This document shows, one piece after another, positions 57,512 to 64,000 of a stretch of DNA of 64,000 bases. Origin of the DNA: Burkholderiales bacterium (GTDB taxonomy: Bacteria; Pseudomonadota; Gammaproteobacteria; Burkholderiales; SG8-41); assembly GCA_019635015.1 (NCBI GenBank), contig JAHCAG010000012.1:1-64000 (forward strand), given 5' to 3'. Each line of letters begins with the position of its first letter. Position 1 is the first letter of the stretch. The notes beneath the pieces are model-generated. The model saw only the letters and a list, made by a program, of their open reading frames with translations, was not told the origin of the DNA and ran no database searches. A program made the translations under genes and the position numbers.

Positions 57512-58225
57512 ATGTTCCGCCTCGCCTGCTACGCCGGCATCGTGTTCGCGATCTACTGGTTCGGCTTCCGCGACGGCTGCGGCACGAAGGGCGCGCTGGC
57601 CTGCCCGCCGCCGGAACTGGAGGAAGGCATCGGGGTCACGCTCGACGCGCGCGAGGTCTGCCCGGGCTCAGGCTATCTCTGCGCCCAGGGCCGCAATTTC
57701 CAGGTCGTGCGCTGGGGACTCGACAAGGGCAGGCTGCGGGTGCGCGTGCCGCCGGTGGAGTTCCTGCAGGGCGAGTCCGAACGCAAAGTCCGCGCCGCCG
57801 TGGTCGAAGGCATCAAGGCCTGGGACCGCAAACCCTTCCCCATCGTCATCGACGACGGCAACTACACCCTGCGTTTCTGGGACATCCGTGTGGTCTGGAC
57901 CCAGGGCCTGAACAACCACGCCCTGGGACAGGCCCGCGTCAACTGGAAAATCGACGGCAAACGCATGAAGATGGAGACTGACGGCATGGCCGTCGTGATC
58001 CCGCCGGCTGCCGCCTCGGGCTTCAACGAAGGCATGCACGAATACATCAAGGCCGTGACCATGCACGAGATGTCACATGCACTGGGCATCATGTGGCACA
58101 GCGATTCGACACGCGACATCATGTATCCGCAGATCCTGCCGAACACGATGGCGCAACTGTCGGAACGCGATCTGCGGACGGTGGAGGCTCTTTATGAACT
58201 GCCGAACGGGGCAATGGTGCAGTAA
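57512..58225 (+). CDS. Matrixin-like zinc metalloprotease, membrane-anchored or secreted
   Basis: Metzincin of 237 residues. N-terminal hydrophobic anchor (about 4-19), then a cysteine-containing linker (C23, C31, C50, C57). Zinc site HEMSHALGIMWHS (H185, H189, H196, E186 catalytic), the longer-spaced form seen in bacterial matrixin-like proteins, and the Met-turn DIMYP (about 202-206). No propeptide cysteine switch of the animal type is evident. GGGGAG before the ATG at 57512. Substrate unknown. Confidence 0.85.
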   Translation: MFRLACYAGIVFAIYWFGFRDGCGTKGALACPPPELEEGIGVTLDAREVCPGSGYLCAQGRNFQVVRWGLDKGRLRVRVPPVEFLQGESERKVRAAVVEGIKAWDRKPFPIVIDDGNYTLRFWDIRVVWTQGLNNHALGQARVNWKIDGKRMKMETDGMAVVIPPAAASGFNEGMHEYIKAVTMHEMSHALGIMWHSDSTRDIMYPQILPNTMAQLSERDLRTVEALYELPNGAMVQ

Positions 58226-58244
58226 TGCCCCCCCTGTGTCGCAC

Positions 58245-58529
58245 TCAGCACAGGCTTTCGCAGTACCGCAGCAGCTTCGCCCCGAGCGGGCTGATCGGCG
58301 GTTCGAGCCGCAGCGGCCCGCGCGTGCATTCACGCACCCGTTCCAGCATCCGCTTCGCATGACCCTGCCGGCGGTACGCCGGATGAACGAAGATGTATTC
58401 GATGCGGCCGTCCTCGCCGTAGCGGCAGTAACCGACCGTGGTGTTGGCATTGCTCAGTGTCAGGATGCCCGGCGTATGGCGGATATCCAACCCGTCATCC
58501 GCCTGCGACGCTGCAAACGAACCTGCCAT
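58245..58529 (-). CDS. Short GNAT-family acetyltransferase
   Basis: N-acetyltransferase-like protein of 94 residues, small for the family (usually 140 or more). The acetyl-CoA loop is HPAYRRQGHAKRMLERV (R/Q-x-x-G-x-A), preceded by RIEYIFV. The fold is reduced, close to YjdJ/GNAT-N-short proteins. Its ATG overlaps the stop of the VOC gene. Confidence 0.78.
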   Translation of the reverse strand: MAGSFAASQADDGLDIRHTPGILTLSNANTTVGYCRYGEDGRIEYIFVHPAYRRQGHAKRMLERVRECTRGPLRLEPPISPLGAKLLRYCESLC

Positions 58530-58852
58530 CAGGCCACCTGCTTCGCCGGACGCCGCGCGCCTCCGGCCTGCATGATTTCGATGACATTGCCGAAGGGATC
58601 GTCGACGTAGACGGAGGCGCTGCCGTCACGGTGCGCCTTGAGTTCACCATACTGCACGGCATCCGGATGCTCGACAGCGATGTGCGGCGGATGCTGTTCC
58701 GGGATCACCAGCGCAAGGTCGATGTTACCGAAGCGCAGCAGCGCCCAGGTCGGATCTTCATAGACGGTCCTGACGTCGAAACGGGCGCGGTACCAGTCCG
58801 CGGCCGTTTTGACGTCGGCGACCGGTATGGCGACATGGTGCATGCGGTCCAC
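58529..58852 (-). CDS. VOC (glyoxalase/bleomycin resistance) family protein
   Basis: Single VOC domain pair in 107 residues. MHHVAIPVADVKTAADWYRA at the start and SVYVDDPFGNVIEIMQ at the end carry the expected metal ligands H and E. It could be a dioxygenase or lyase; the substrate is unknown. Coupled to the GNAT gene by a one-base overlap and 14 bases downstream of the MerR regulator. Confidence 0.88.
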   Translation of the reverse strand: MDRMHHVAIPVADVKTAADWYRARFDVRTVYEDPTWALLRFGNIDLALVIPEQHPPHIAVEHPDAVQYGELKAHRDGSASVYVDDPFGNVIEIMQAGGARRPAKQVA

Positions 58853-58866
58853 TTTGCCTTTTCCTC

Positions 58867-59841
58867 TCAGGCGACGCCGGCGGCGGGCTGCGGCAGGGAC
58901 AGCGGCAGGCCTTCAGCCAAGGCGAGTTCGACCAGCGCTTCCTCGAGCAGCGCACGGGCGCGGCCTGCGCTGCGCCGCAGTCCGGCGTGCAGCGCGGCAT
59001 CAGCCGGGCTGCGGTTAGCGCATTCGGCGCTGTAGTGTTCAAATCCCTGCACCGCGCGCACCAGCTCGGCGAGATGGCGCGGGCATTCGCAGTAGACGCT
59101 GTTGCGCGCGCCCGACAGCGCGCTCAGCGCGGCCGCATCAAAACGTGGTGCCGGAGGCTCATGACCCGGCGTGGCGGCATCCGGTGCAGTCATCGCGCTA
59201 CGGCACAGCTCGTCGAATTCGACGGCATCGAGTGCGGCATGGGCGACGACATGCCCGGCCTCGCGCAGGTGGCGCATCACCGGCGCCGGGCCATAGCGAT
59301 ACAGCACGATGGCGACCGGCGCCGCGGCGGCGTCACGGATCGCGGTGATGCGTTTCGGCTCGGCCTGCATCAGCGAGGACATCTCGATGATCACCGCTTC
59401 GGCGCGGATGCCCTGCAGTGCGACCGCGGCCTGGGTGATGTCTTCGCACACCGCGACCACATTCAGCCCGCGGCCGCGGCCGGAGGCCTGGGCCTCGCCG
59501 ACCAGCGCCACCCGCAGCGCGCGGTGGCCGGAGACCTGCGCCCGCGGCGCCATCACCAGCGGCGCCGCATCGGCAAACATCTGCTGCAGCGTCTGCATCG
59601 GCAGCGAGGCCACCGAGCCGATCGGGTTGCCCATCGACACCAGTTGCTTGATCAGGCGCAGGCGCTGGATGTTTTCGGCGGAATACAGCTTGCGGCCGCT
59701 GGGGCTGACCTGCGGACGCACGATGGCGTAACGGCGTTCCCACACGCGCAGGGTCTCCACCGGCACGCCGGAGAGCCGTGCTGCGGCACCGCTGCGGTAG
59801 AGCACGGCATCGTTGAGGTCGGGGGCGGTGGCGCTCTGCAT
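58867..59841 (-). CDS. MerR-family regulator with degenerate B12-binding-like domain
   Basis: Transcription factor of 324 residues. MerR HTH at 15-80 (YRSGAAARLSGVPVETLRVW; RRYAIVRPQVSPSGRKLY). A Rossmann-like domain follows (about 105-205, RALRVALVGE ... VIIEMSSLM) where cobalamin-binding MerR proteins (CarH/LitR) carry DxHxxG, which is not present, so no B12 binding is predicted. The tail (about 230-324) is helical. The start at 59841 follows CAGGAG. A 24-bp palindrome lies between it and the HiPIP gene. Confidence 0.85.
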   Translation of the reverse strand: MQSATAPDLNDAVLYRSGAAARLSGVPVETLRVWERRYAIVRPQVSPSGRKLYSAENIQRLRLIKQLVSMGNPIGSVASLPMQTLQQMFADAAPLVMAPRAQVSGHRALRVALVGEAQASGRGRGLNVVAVCEDITQAAVALQGIRAEAVIIEMSSLMQAEPKRITAIRDAAAAPVAIVLYRYGPAPVMRHLREAGHVVAHAALDAVEFDELCRSAMTAPDAATPGHEPPAPRFDAAALSALSGARNSVYCECPRHLAELVRAVQGFEHYSAECANRSPADAALHAGLRRSAGRARALLEEALVELALAEGLPLSLPQPAAGVA

Positions 59842-59902
59842 CTGTTTTGGCTCCTGAAAGTGAGTGTCGAGCATAGGCAGGCGAACCGGATGTGTCACGG
59901 TC

Positions 59903-59926
59903 ATGAACCCAAATATTCCGGTTCAT
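59903..59926. promoter_or_regulatory. Palindrome between MerR regulator and HiPIP genes
   Basis: ATGAACC-N10-GGTTCAT, perfect 7-base arms. It lies 62 bases before the MerR start and 80 before the HiPIP start. Dyads of this size suit MerR-type dimers, so it is a candidate operator for one or both genes. Confidence 0.45.
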
Positions 59927-60005
59927 CCTGGACAAAAAACCGTCAAATCACCGCCCGGATACTTAAAATCCGTTTCAGACATTCAACCCAACAGGAGAGC
60001 TCCGC

Positions 60006-60317
60006 ATGACGACCCGTCGCCGCTTCATTGCCGCCACCCTGCCCCTCGCCGCAGCCGGCCTGCTCGGCAGCCGCATTGCACAGGCCCAGGCCGCGCGCCT
60101 CGAAGAAAAGGATCCGCAGGCCATCGCTCTCGCCTATCTGCACGACGCCAGCAAAGTCGACCGCAAGAAACAGCCGAAGTACGCCCCGGGCCAGGTCTGC
60201 GCCAACTGCCAGCTTTACGCGGGCAAGGCCGGCGATCCCTGGGCACCCTGCGGCGCCGTCGGCGGCAAGCAGGTCAACGCCAAAGGCTGGTGCATCGCCT
60301 GGGTGAAAAAAGCCTGA
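60006..60317 (+). CDS. High-potential iron-sulfur protein (HiPIP)
   Basis: Periplasmic electron carrier of 103 residues. Twin-arginine signal [19 protein letters not shown] (2-20), and four cluster cysteines C65, C68, C82 and C96. Tat export fits HiPIP, whose cluster is inserted in the cytoplasm. AGGAGAG before the ATG. In sulfur oxidisers and phototrophs HiPIP feeds terminal oxidases or reaction centres. Confidence 0.95.
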   Translation: MTTRRRFIAATLPLAAAGLLGSRIAQAQAARLEEKDPQAIALAYLHDASKVDRKKQPKYAPGQVCANCQLYAGKAGDPWAPCGAVGGKQVNAKGWCIAWVKKA

Positions 60318-60334
60318 GCTCAGTCCTGCATTCA

Positions 60335-61030
60335 TTGCCTGCCGGCGGACTGGTGCTGGTGTTCGGCACCGGCGGCGGCATCGGCCGCGCACTGCATGCG
60401 AGGCTGCGCACGGATACGCGTCACGCCGGCGTGATGGCGTTCTCGCGTTCAGGCCGGCCGTCGTTCGAGCTCTGCGACGAAACCAGCATCGCTGCAGCCG
60501 CCAGCGCCGTCGCCGCACATGCACTCGACATCCGTCTCGTGCTGGTCGCCACCGGCGCGCTGGCGCGCGAAGGTTGCGTCGCCGAAAAAAAACTGAAGCA
60601 GATCGATCCCGCTGCGCTGGCACGGGCCTTCTCGATCAACACCATCGGCCCGGCACTGCTGATGAAACATTTCATGCCTTTGCTGCCGCGGGCGGGGCGC
60701 AGCGTGTTTGCCGTGCTCTCGGCGCGGGTCGGCAGCATCAGCGACAACCGGCTGGGCGGCTGGTACGGTTACCGCGCCGCGAAGGCGGCGCTGAACCAGA
60801 TCGTGCGCACTGCCGCAGTGGAACTGAAACGCTCCCGGCCGGAAGCGCTCTGTGTCGCGCTGCACCCGGGCACCGTGGATACCCGCCTCAGCGCAGGTTT
60901 TGCGAAACAGGGACTCGCGCTGCAGGCGCCGGACACGGCGGCGGAAAAAATCCTCGGTGTCATCGACAGCCTGCGACCGGAAGACTCCGGCGGATTTTTC
61001 GATCAGGGCGGCAACACCATTCCCTGGTAG
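60335..61030 (+). CDS. Short-chain dehydrogenase (CsgA-like SDR)
   Basis: SDR of about 231 residues. NAD(P) motif VFGTGGGIGRAL (about 8-19), then VATGALAREG, and catalytic S-Y-K in LSARVGSISD and YGYRAAKAALNQ. It resembles the C-factor/CsgA branch. No ATG fits the frame here; TTG at 60335 gives a complete Rossmann fold, but a later GTG at 60353 would cut it. Follows the HiPIP gene by 17 bases. Confidence 0.85.
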   Translation: MPAGGLVLVFGTGGGIGRALHARLRTDTRHAGVMAFSRSGRPSFELCDETSIAAAASAVAAHALDIRLVLVATGALAREGCVAEKKLKQIDPAALARAFSINTIGPALLMKHFMPLLPRAGRSVFAVLSARVGSISDNRLGGWYGYRAAKAALNQIVRTAAVELKRSRPEALCVALHPGTVDTRLSAGFAKQGLALQAPDTAAEKILGVIDSLRPEDSGGFFDQGGNTIPW

Positions 61031-61042
61031 CCGCGCGCGGAT

Positions 61043-61723
61043 TCAGGAACGCTGACCGGGCTCCGGCCCGGCGCCTGGCGCGCCCACCGCATTGCGCGGC
61101 GGCGGCGTGAGCCCCATCGAGACATAGATTTCGGTGAGCTTGTCGATGCCGATGTTGGCCGGCTTCACCCACTCCACCGGCACGTAGAGCAGTCCGCCGC
61201 CGATCGGCACCGGCGCGGTCGGCACCAGCACCGCGAAATAGGGCCTGCCGTCAATGTCGATCGACTCCGGACTCGGTGCCAGCGCCAGCACCGCAACGCC
61301 GTCGCCGCCGAAGAAGCACCACACCGCGCTCATCGCGCCGATGTCGCCATGATTGCGGTCCAGCAATCCGACGAAACGCTGGGTGAAATCGTACAGTGCG
61401 CCGATCAGCGGCACACGCTTCAGCGTGACGTTGAGGAATTTCGACAGCGGACCGCGCAGGCCGAGGCGCAGCGCGAGGCCCAGAAGATAAATGGCGGCCA
61501 TCAGCACCAGCGTGCCGAGCAGATAGGGCACCGGGGATTCGCCGGCGATCTTGTAGCCGACGAAGGAAAACCAGTGGCCGATGTCGCTTTCCGGGCCAAG
61601 ATAACGGTTGAGCACGCCGATCAGCCAGCCGAGTACGCCCAGCGTCAGCGCCAGCGGCAGGAATACCACCAGTCCGGCCAGCCAGGTGGCGACGATCGAA
61701 TCGAATCCGCGCTTGATCAGCAT
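61043..61723 (-). CDS. DUF502 family membrane protein
   Basis: Inner-membrane protein of 226 residues. Two N-terminal helices (WLAGLVVFLPLALTLGVLGW at about 13-32, and YLLGTLVLMAAIYLLGLAL at 66-85) with LKRVPLIGALYDFTQRFVGL, the DUF502 signature. The soluble part (about 125-205) has YVPVEWVKPANIG. Function unknown. The start at 61723 follows a GGGGGAAAG run. Confidence 0.88.
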   Translation of the reverse strand: MLIKRGFDSIVATWLAGLVVFLPLALTLGVLGWLIGVLNRYLGPESDIGHWFSFVGYKIAGESPVPYLLGTLVLMAAIYLLGLALRLGLRGPLSKFLNVTLKRVPLIGALYDFTQRFVGLLDRNHGDIGAMSAVWCFFGGDGVAVLALAPSPESIDIDGRPYFAVLVPTAPVPIGGGLLYVPVEWVKPANIGIDKLTEIYVSMGLTPPPRNAVGAPGAGPEPGQRS

Positions 61724-61842
61724 GAACCGCTTTCCCCCAATGTGATGAACCGCAATGACGCAGCGCATGGTCACCGCATGCGCCACCCGCGTCAAGTCCG
61801 CGGCATTCTGGTTTATGCTGGGACCCGGGAAGGAAGCCGCAC

Positions 61843-62313
61843 ATGAAAAAACTGCTGATCTTCGGCACCACCCATGCGATCGCGCTCGCCGCCGGTTTCG
61901 TGCTGGGCATCTACCTGCTGCCGATCCTCACTGCGCCGGTCGCACCCACCGCCGCCGAGATCCAGGCGCAGTCAGGCACCGTGCAGTTCACCGGCCAGTT
62001 CCGCCGCGACCTCAAGGACAGCGATTTCCTGCACTGGGGCGAAGGCATGGTGGCGGTTGCCCGGCGCAGCATCGCGCTGACCGGACGCCTCGCGCCGGGG
62101 CCGGACTACAAGCTCTACCTGTCGCCCGAATTCGTCGAGACCGAGGCCGACTTCCTGCGCCTGAAACCGCGCATGGCGCGTGTCGGCGACGTCAAGACTT
62201 TCCACAACTTCATCGTGCCGGTGCCGGAAAACATCGACCCGGCGATGTACAACACGGTGATCGTCTGGTGCGAATCCTTCGGCCAGTTCATCACCGCCGC
62301 AAAATACCGCTGA
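61843..62313 (+). CDS. DM13-domain protein, membrane-anchored
   Basis: Envelope protein of 156 residues. A signal anchor (about 7-27) precedes a DM13 domain (about 45-150) with KLYLSPEFVETEAD and the conserved cysteine in VIVWCESFGQFITAAKY. DM13 is proposed to carry out electron transfer as a cytochrome-like or redox domain; direct proof is lacking. Divergent from the DUF502 gene. Confidence 0.88.
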   Translation: MKKLLIFGTTHAIALAAGFVLGIYLLPILTAPVAPTAAEIQAQSGTVQFTGQFRRDLKDSDFLHWGEGMVAVARRSIALTGRLAPGPDYKLYLSPEFVETEADFLRLKPRMARVGDVKTFHNFIVPVPENIDPAMYNTVIVWCESFGQFITAAKYR

Positions 62314-62320
62314 GCATGTG

Positions 62321-62929
62321 ATGAACACACCAACCGGCATTGAAGACATCCTCACGTTCTGGTTCGGCCGCGGGTCCGGCAACGGCACAACCGCGGAGGC
62401 GCAGAAAAAACTGTGGTGGGCGAAGGATGCCGTCGTCGATGCGGAGATCCGCGAGCGTTACGGTGCGCTGGTCGCCGCCGCCGCGGGCGGCGCGCACCGC
62501 GAATGGGCGCGCGGGCCGCGCGGGCGCCTGGCGCTGATCCTGCTGTTCGACCAGTTTCCGCGCAACATCTACCGTGACACACCGCAGGCCTTCGCCCACG
62601 ACGGGCTGGCGCTGCGGCTGGCGCTGGACGGCATTGTCGCCGGCGCCGACCGTGAACTGCGCGCGATCGAACGGGTGTTTTTCTACCTGCCGCTGGAACA
62701 CTCGGAATCGGTGGACATGCAGGAACGCAGCGTCGCGCTGTTCACCGCGCTGGCGGCCGGCGTGCCGGAAGCCGATCGCGGGACTTTTGCCGGTTTCGTG
62801 GATTACGCGGTGCGCCACCGCGACATCGTGCACCGCTTCGGCCGTTTTCCGCACCGAAACCGCATCCTCGGCCGCGAATCGACGGCGGAGGAAATCGCGT
62901 TCCTCGAACAGCCGGGGTCTTCGTTCTGA
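62321..62929 (+). CDS. DUF924 family protein
   Basis: Cytoplasmic helical protein of 202 residues. ILTFWFG near the N-terminus, LALILLFDQFPRNIYRD (about 68-84) and FFYLPLEHSESVDMQERSV (about 120-138) are the family hallmarks. TPR-like fold, function unknown. It starts eight bases after the DM13 stop. Confidence 0.92.
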   Translation: MNTPTGIEDILTFWFGRGSGNGTTAEAQKKLWWAKDAVVDAEIRERYGALVAAAAGGAHREWARGPRGRLALILLFDQFPRNIYRDTPQAFAHDGLALRLALDGIVAGADRELRAIERVFFYLPLEHSESVDMQERSVALFTALAAGVPEADRGTFAGFVDYAVRHRDIVHRFGRFPHRNRILGRESTAEEIAFLEQPGSSF

Positions 62930-62953
62930 CACCGGCGCCGCGGAATCCGGGAC

Positions 62954-63826
62954 TCAGGGCAGTTCTTCAACCCTGACCTGGACCCCGCGCCGCTCCTCGA
63001 TGCGGCCGCTGCTGCGCCCGAGCAGCACCGAGCGTTCGTCGCTGCGCGAGTCACCCACCCCGCCGAGGTCGATCCATTCGCCGAGGCGTCCGGATACCGT
63101 GGTCGTCACCCGCTGCACATTGACCGTGCCGCGGCGCTGGTCGTCAAAGGTATCGCGCTGGGGGTTGATGTCGAGGGTGACGATGTCGCCCTGCAGCCGC
63201 GGCAGCACACTGAATCCGGTATTGGCGTCGCGGTATTCGGTGCCCTCGACAACACGATCGACAATCTGGCCATTGACCACGGTGCGCACCACCTGGCGGC
63301 TTCTCACCGGGCGCGATTCGCCGATGCGGATGAAGGCGCTGGATCCCTCGAGCACCTGGATCGTCTGCGCGCTGCTGTCGCGGCTGATCTGCCTTGAGTC
63401 GATGATGCGCGCGCGCAGGCGGTCGTCACCGTCGCGCAGCACCACGTTGCCGCCGCTGCGCGAGCCGCTGCCGGGAATGGTGACACGGGCATTGTCGTTG
63501 CCGATGCTGCCGGAGAGTTCGGCCTCGCGGCGATCGCGTTCGAGATCGGCATCCTGGCGCACGGTGATCAGCAGCCGCCGCGGCGCCTTGTCGATGCTTG
63601 CCAGCACGCGTCTGACCTGTGCCAGTTCGGCGGGCGTCGCGCGGATCACCAGCTGGTTCTGGAAACCGCTGACGCTGGAATCGCGCCCGAGCAGCGGCTG
63701 GATCACCGGAATCACCTGCTCGCTGCTGCGGTAGCTCAAGGGGATGACTTCGACCGTGGTCTGGGCAAAAGCAGGGGACGCTGCGGCAAGGGCGCCGGCC
63801 AGGAAAAGTGCGGAAAAAAGGCGCAT
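62954..63826 (-). CDS. Secretin N-domain-like exported protein without pore region
   Basis: Exported protein of about 290 residues: signal peptide (1-21, ASPAFA-QTT), a secretin N1/N2-like domain (about 24-90: LSYRSSEQVIPVIQPLLG ... VRRVLASID) and a second strand-rich region (about 140-290) with glycine and arginine loops. The membrane-pore part of GspD/PilQ is missing. Such short secretin-like proteins occur next to pilus or secretion genes; whether they form a ring is unknown. Start 63826 by signal-peptide fit. Confidence 0.75.
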   Translation of the reverse strand: MRLFSALFLAGALAAASPAFAQTTVEVIPLSYRSSEQVIPVIQPLLGRDSSVSGFQNQLVIRATPAELAQVRRVLASIDKAPRRLLITVRQDADLERDRREAELSGSIGNDNARVTIPGSGSRSGGNVVLRDGDDRLRARIIDSRQISRDSSAQTIQVLEGSSAFIRIGESRPVRSRQVVRTVVNGQIVDRVVEGTEYRDANTGFSVLPRLQGDIVTLDINPQRDTFDDQRRGTVNVQRVTTTVSGRLGEWIDLGGVGDSRSDERSVLLGRSSGRIEERRGVQVRVEELP

Positions 63827-63875
63827 GGAGGCTCTCAGGGTCATGGGGCGTACATAACAACGGCTGGCGGAAGGC

Positions 63876-63940
63876 CAAAGTTTACCCTCCGCAACGATCT
63901 GGGGCAGTCTCCGGAGCGCCAAAATTTACCCTTTACAATC
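63876..63940. repeat. Direct repeat in the divergent promoter at the right edge
   Basis: CAAAGTTTACCCTCCGCAAC (63876-63895) and CAAAATTTACCCTTTACAAT (63920-63939) share 15 of 20 bases and are 44 bases apart, about four helical turns. A shared regulator of the two divergent genes is possible. Confidence 0.45.
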
Positions 63941-63966
63941 AAACTGTTATTGACTAAATTCCGGGC

Positions 63967-64000
63967 ATGCGAAAGATTGCCGCTACCCTTGCCCTGTTGT
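63967..64000 (+). CDS. Start of a gene cut by the window edge
   Basis: ATG opens MRKIAATLALL, which looks like the start of a signal peptide, and runs off the edge. Divergent from the secretin-like gene with the direct repeats between. Nothing more can be said. Confidence 0.4.
   Translation, partial: MRKIAATLALL

Overview
The window is GC-rich chromosomal DNA with almost gapless coding. Gene content points to a betaproteobacterium that oxidises reduced sulfur and stores polyhydroxyalkanoate (PHA). The neighbourhoods bamD / rluD-pgeF / phaC-phaB / phaR-rimO and the recJ-prfB-lysS run are of the kind seen in Rhodocyclales, Nitrosomonadales and Burkholderiales. I cannot fix the genus from sequence alone. 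No rRNA, tRNA, CRISPR array, transposase or prophage was seen.

Layout. 150-5989 (minus): a tripartite RND efflux operon. 6242-11869: ATP sulfurylase (sat, plus) facing an aprM-aprB-aprA operon (minus). Behind aprA lie an unknown 135-residue gene, an FKBP-type isomerase and a 53-residue small gene with a strong ribosome site. 12001-17677 (plus): a phosphodiesterase that appears to start at CTG, a CbbQ/NorQ plus CbbO/NorD pair, and a PAS-PAS histidine kinase with its response regulator. 17703-23104 (minus): scpAB, a small membrane protein, a LysE exporter and comEC. 23161-35956 is mostly plus-strand housekeeping: DUF2062, a DNA glycosylase, the lolD/lolC-E pair on minus, recJ, a spermidine-synthase-like protein, prfB with its programmed frameshift, lysS, acetoacetyl-CoA synthetase and a glycine-zipper envelope protein. 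36102-38954: a copper operon copA-copZ-csoR with a CsoR-type operator. 38961-47839: bamD, rluD, pgeF, a ZIP transporter, the PHA genes and rimO. 47842-51649: YkvA-like protein, TAXI binding protein, DinG-type helicase. 51756-54134 is the accessory patch: a low-GC unknown gene, a Doc/AbrB toxin-antitoxin pair and a HigBA pair set between two copies of the 3' end of the neighbouring ThDP-enzyme gene. 54005-64000: ThDP enzyme, amidohydrolase, TauE/SafE permease, matrixin-like protease, MerR regulator opposite a HiPIP gene, SDR, DUF502, DM13, DUF924, a secretin-like fragment protein and the first bases of one more gene.

How the genes fit together. AprBA oxidises sulfite plus AMP to APS, AprM probably passes the electrons to the membrane, and Sat releases ATP and sulfate from APS. 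The HiPIP and DM13 proteins are further candidate electron carriers. PhaB and PhaC build PHA, the phasin coats granules and PhaR couples phasin expression to granule formation; acetoacetyl-CoA synthetase can return acetoacetate to the same pool.

The most unusual signals are: the 137-bp duplication of a gene end around higBA; a 17-bp AT-rich motif found four times between genes; promoters whose -10 box lies six bases before the start codon (copA, higB, possibly dinG); and the small gene cluster behind aprA. I found no clear evidence of a wholly new multi-gene system.
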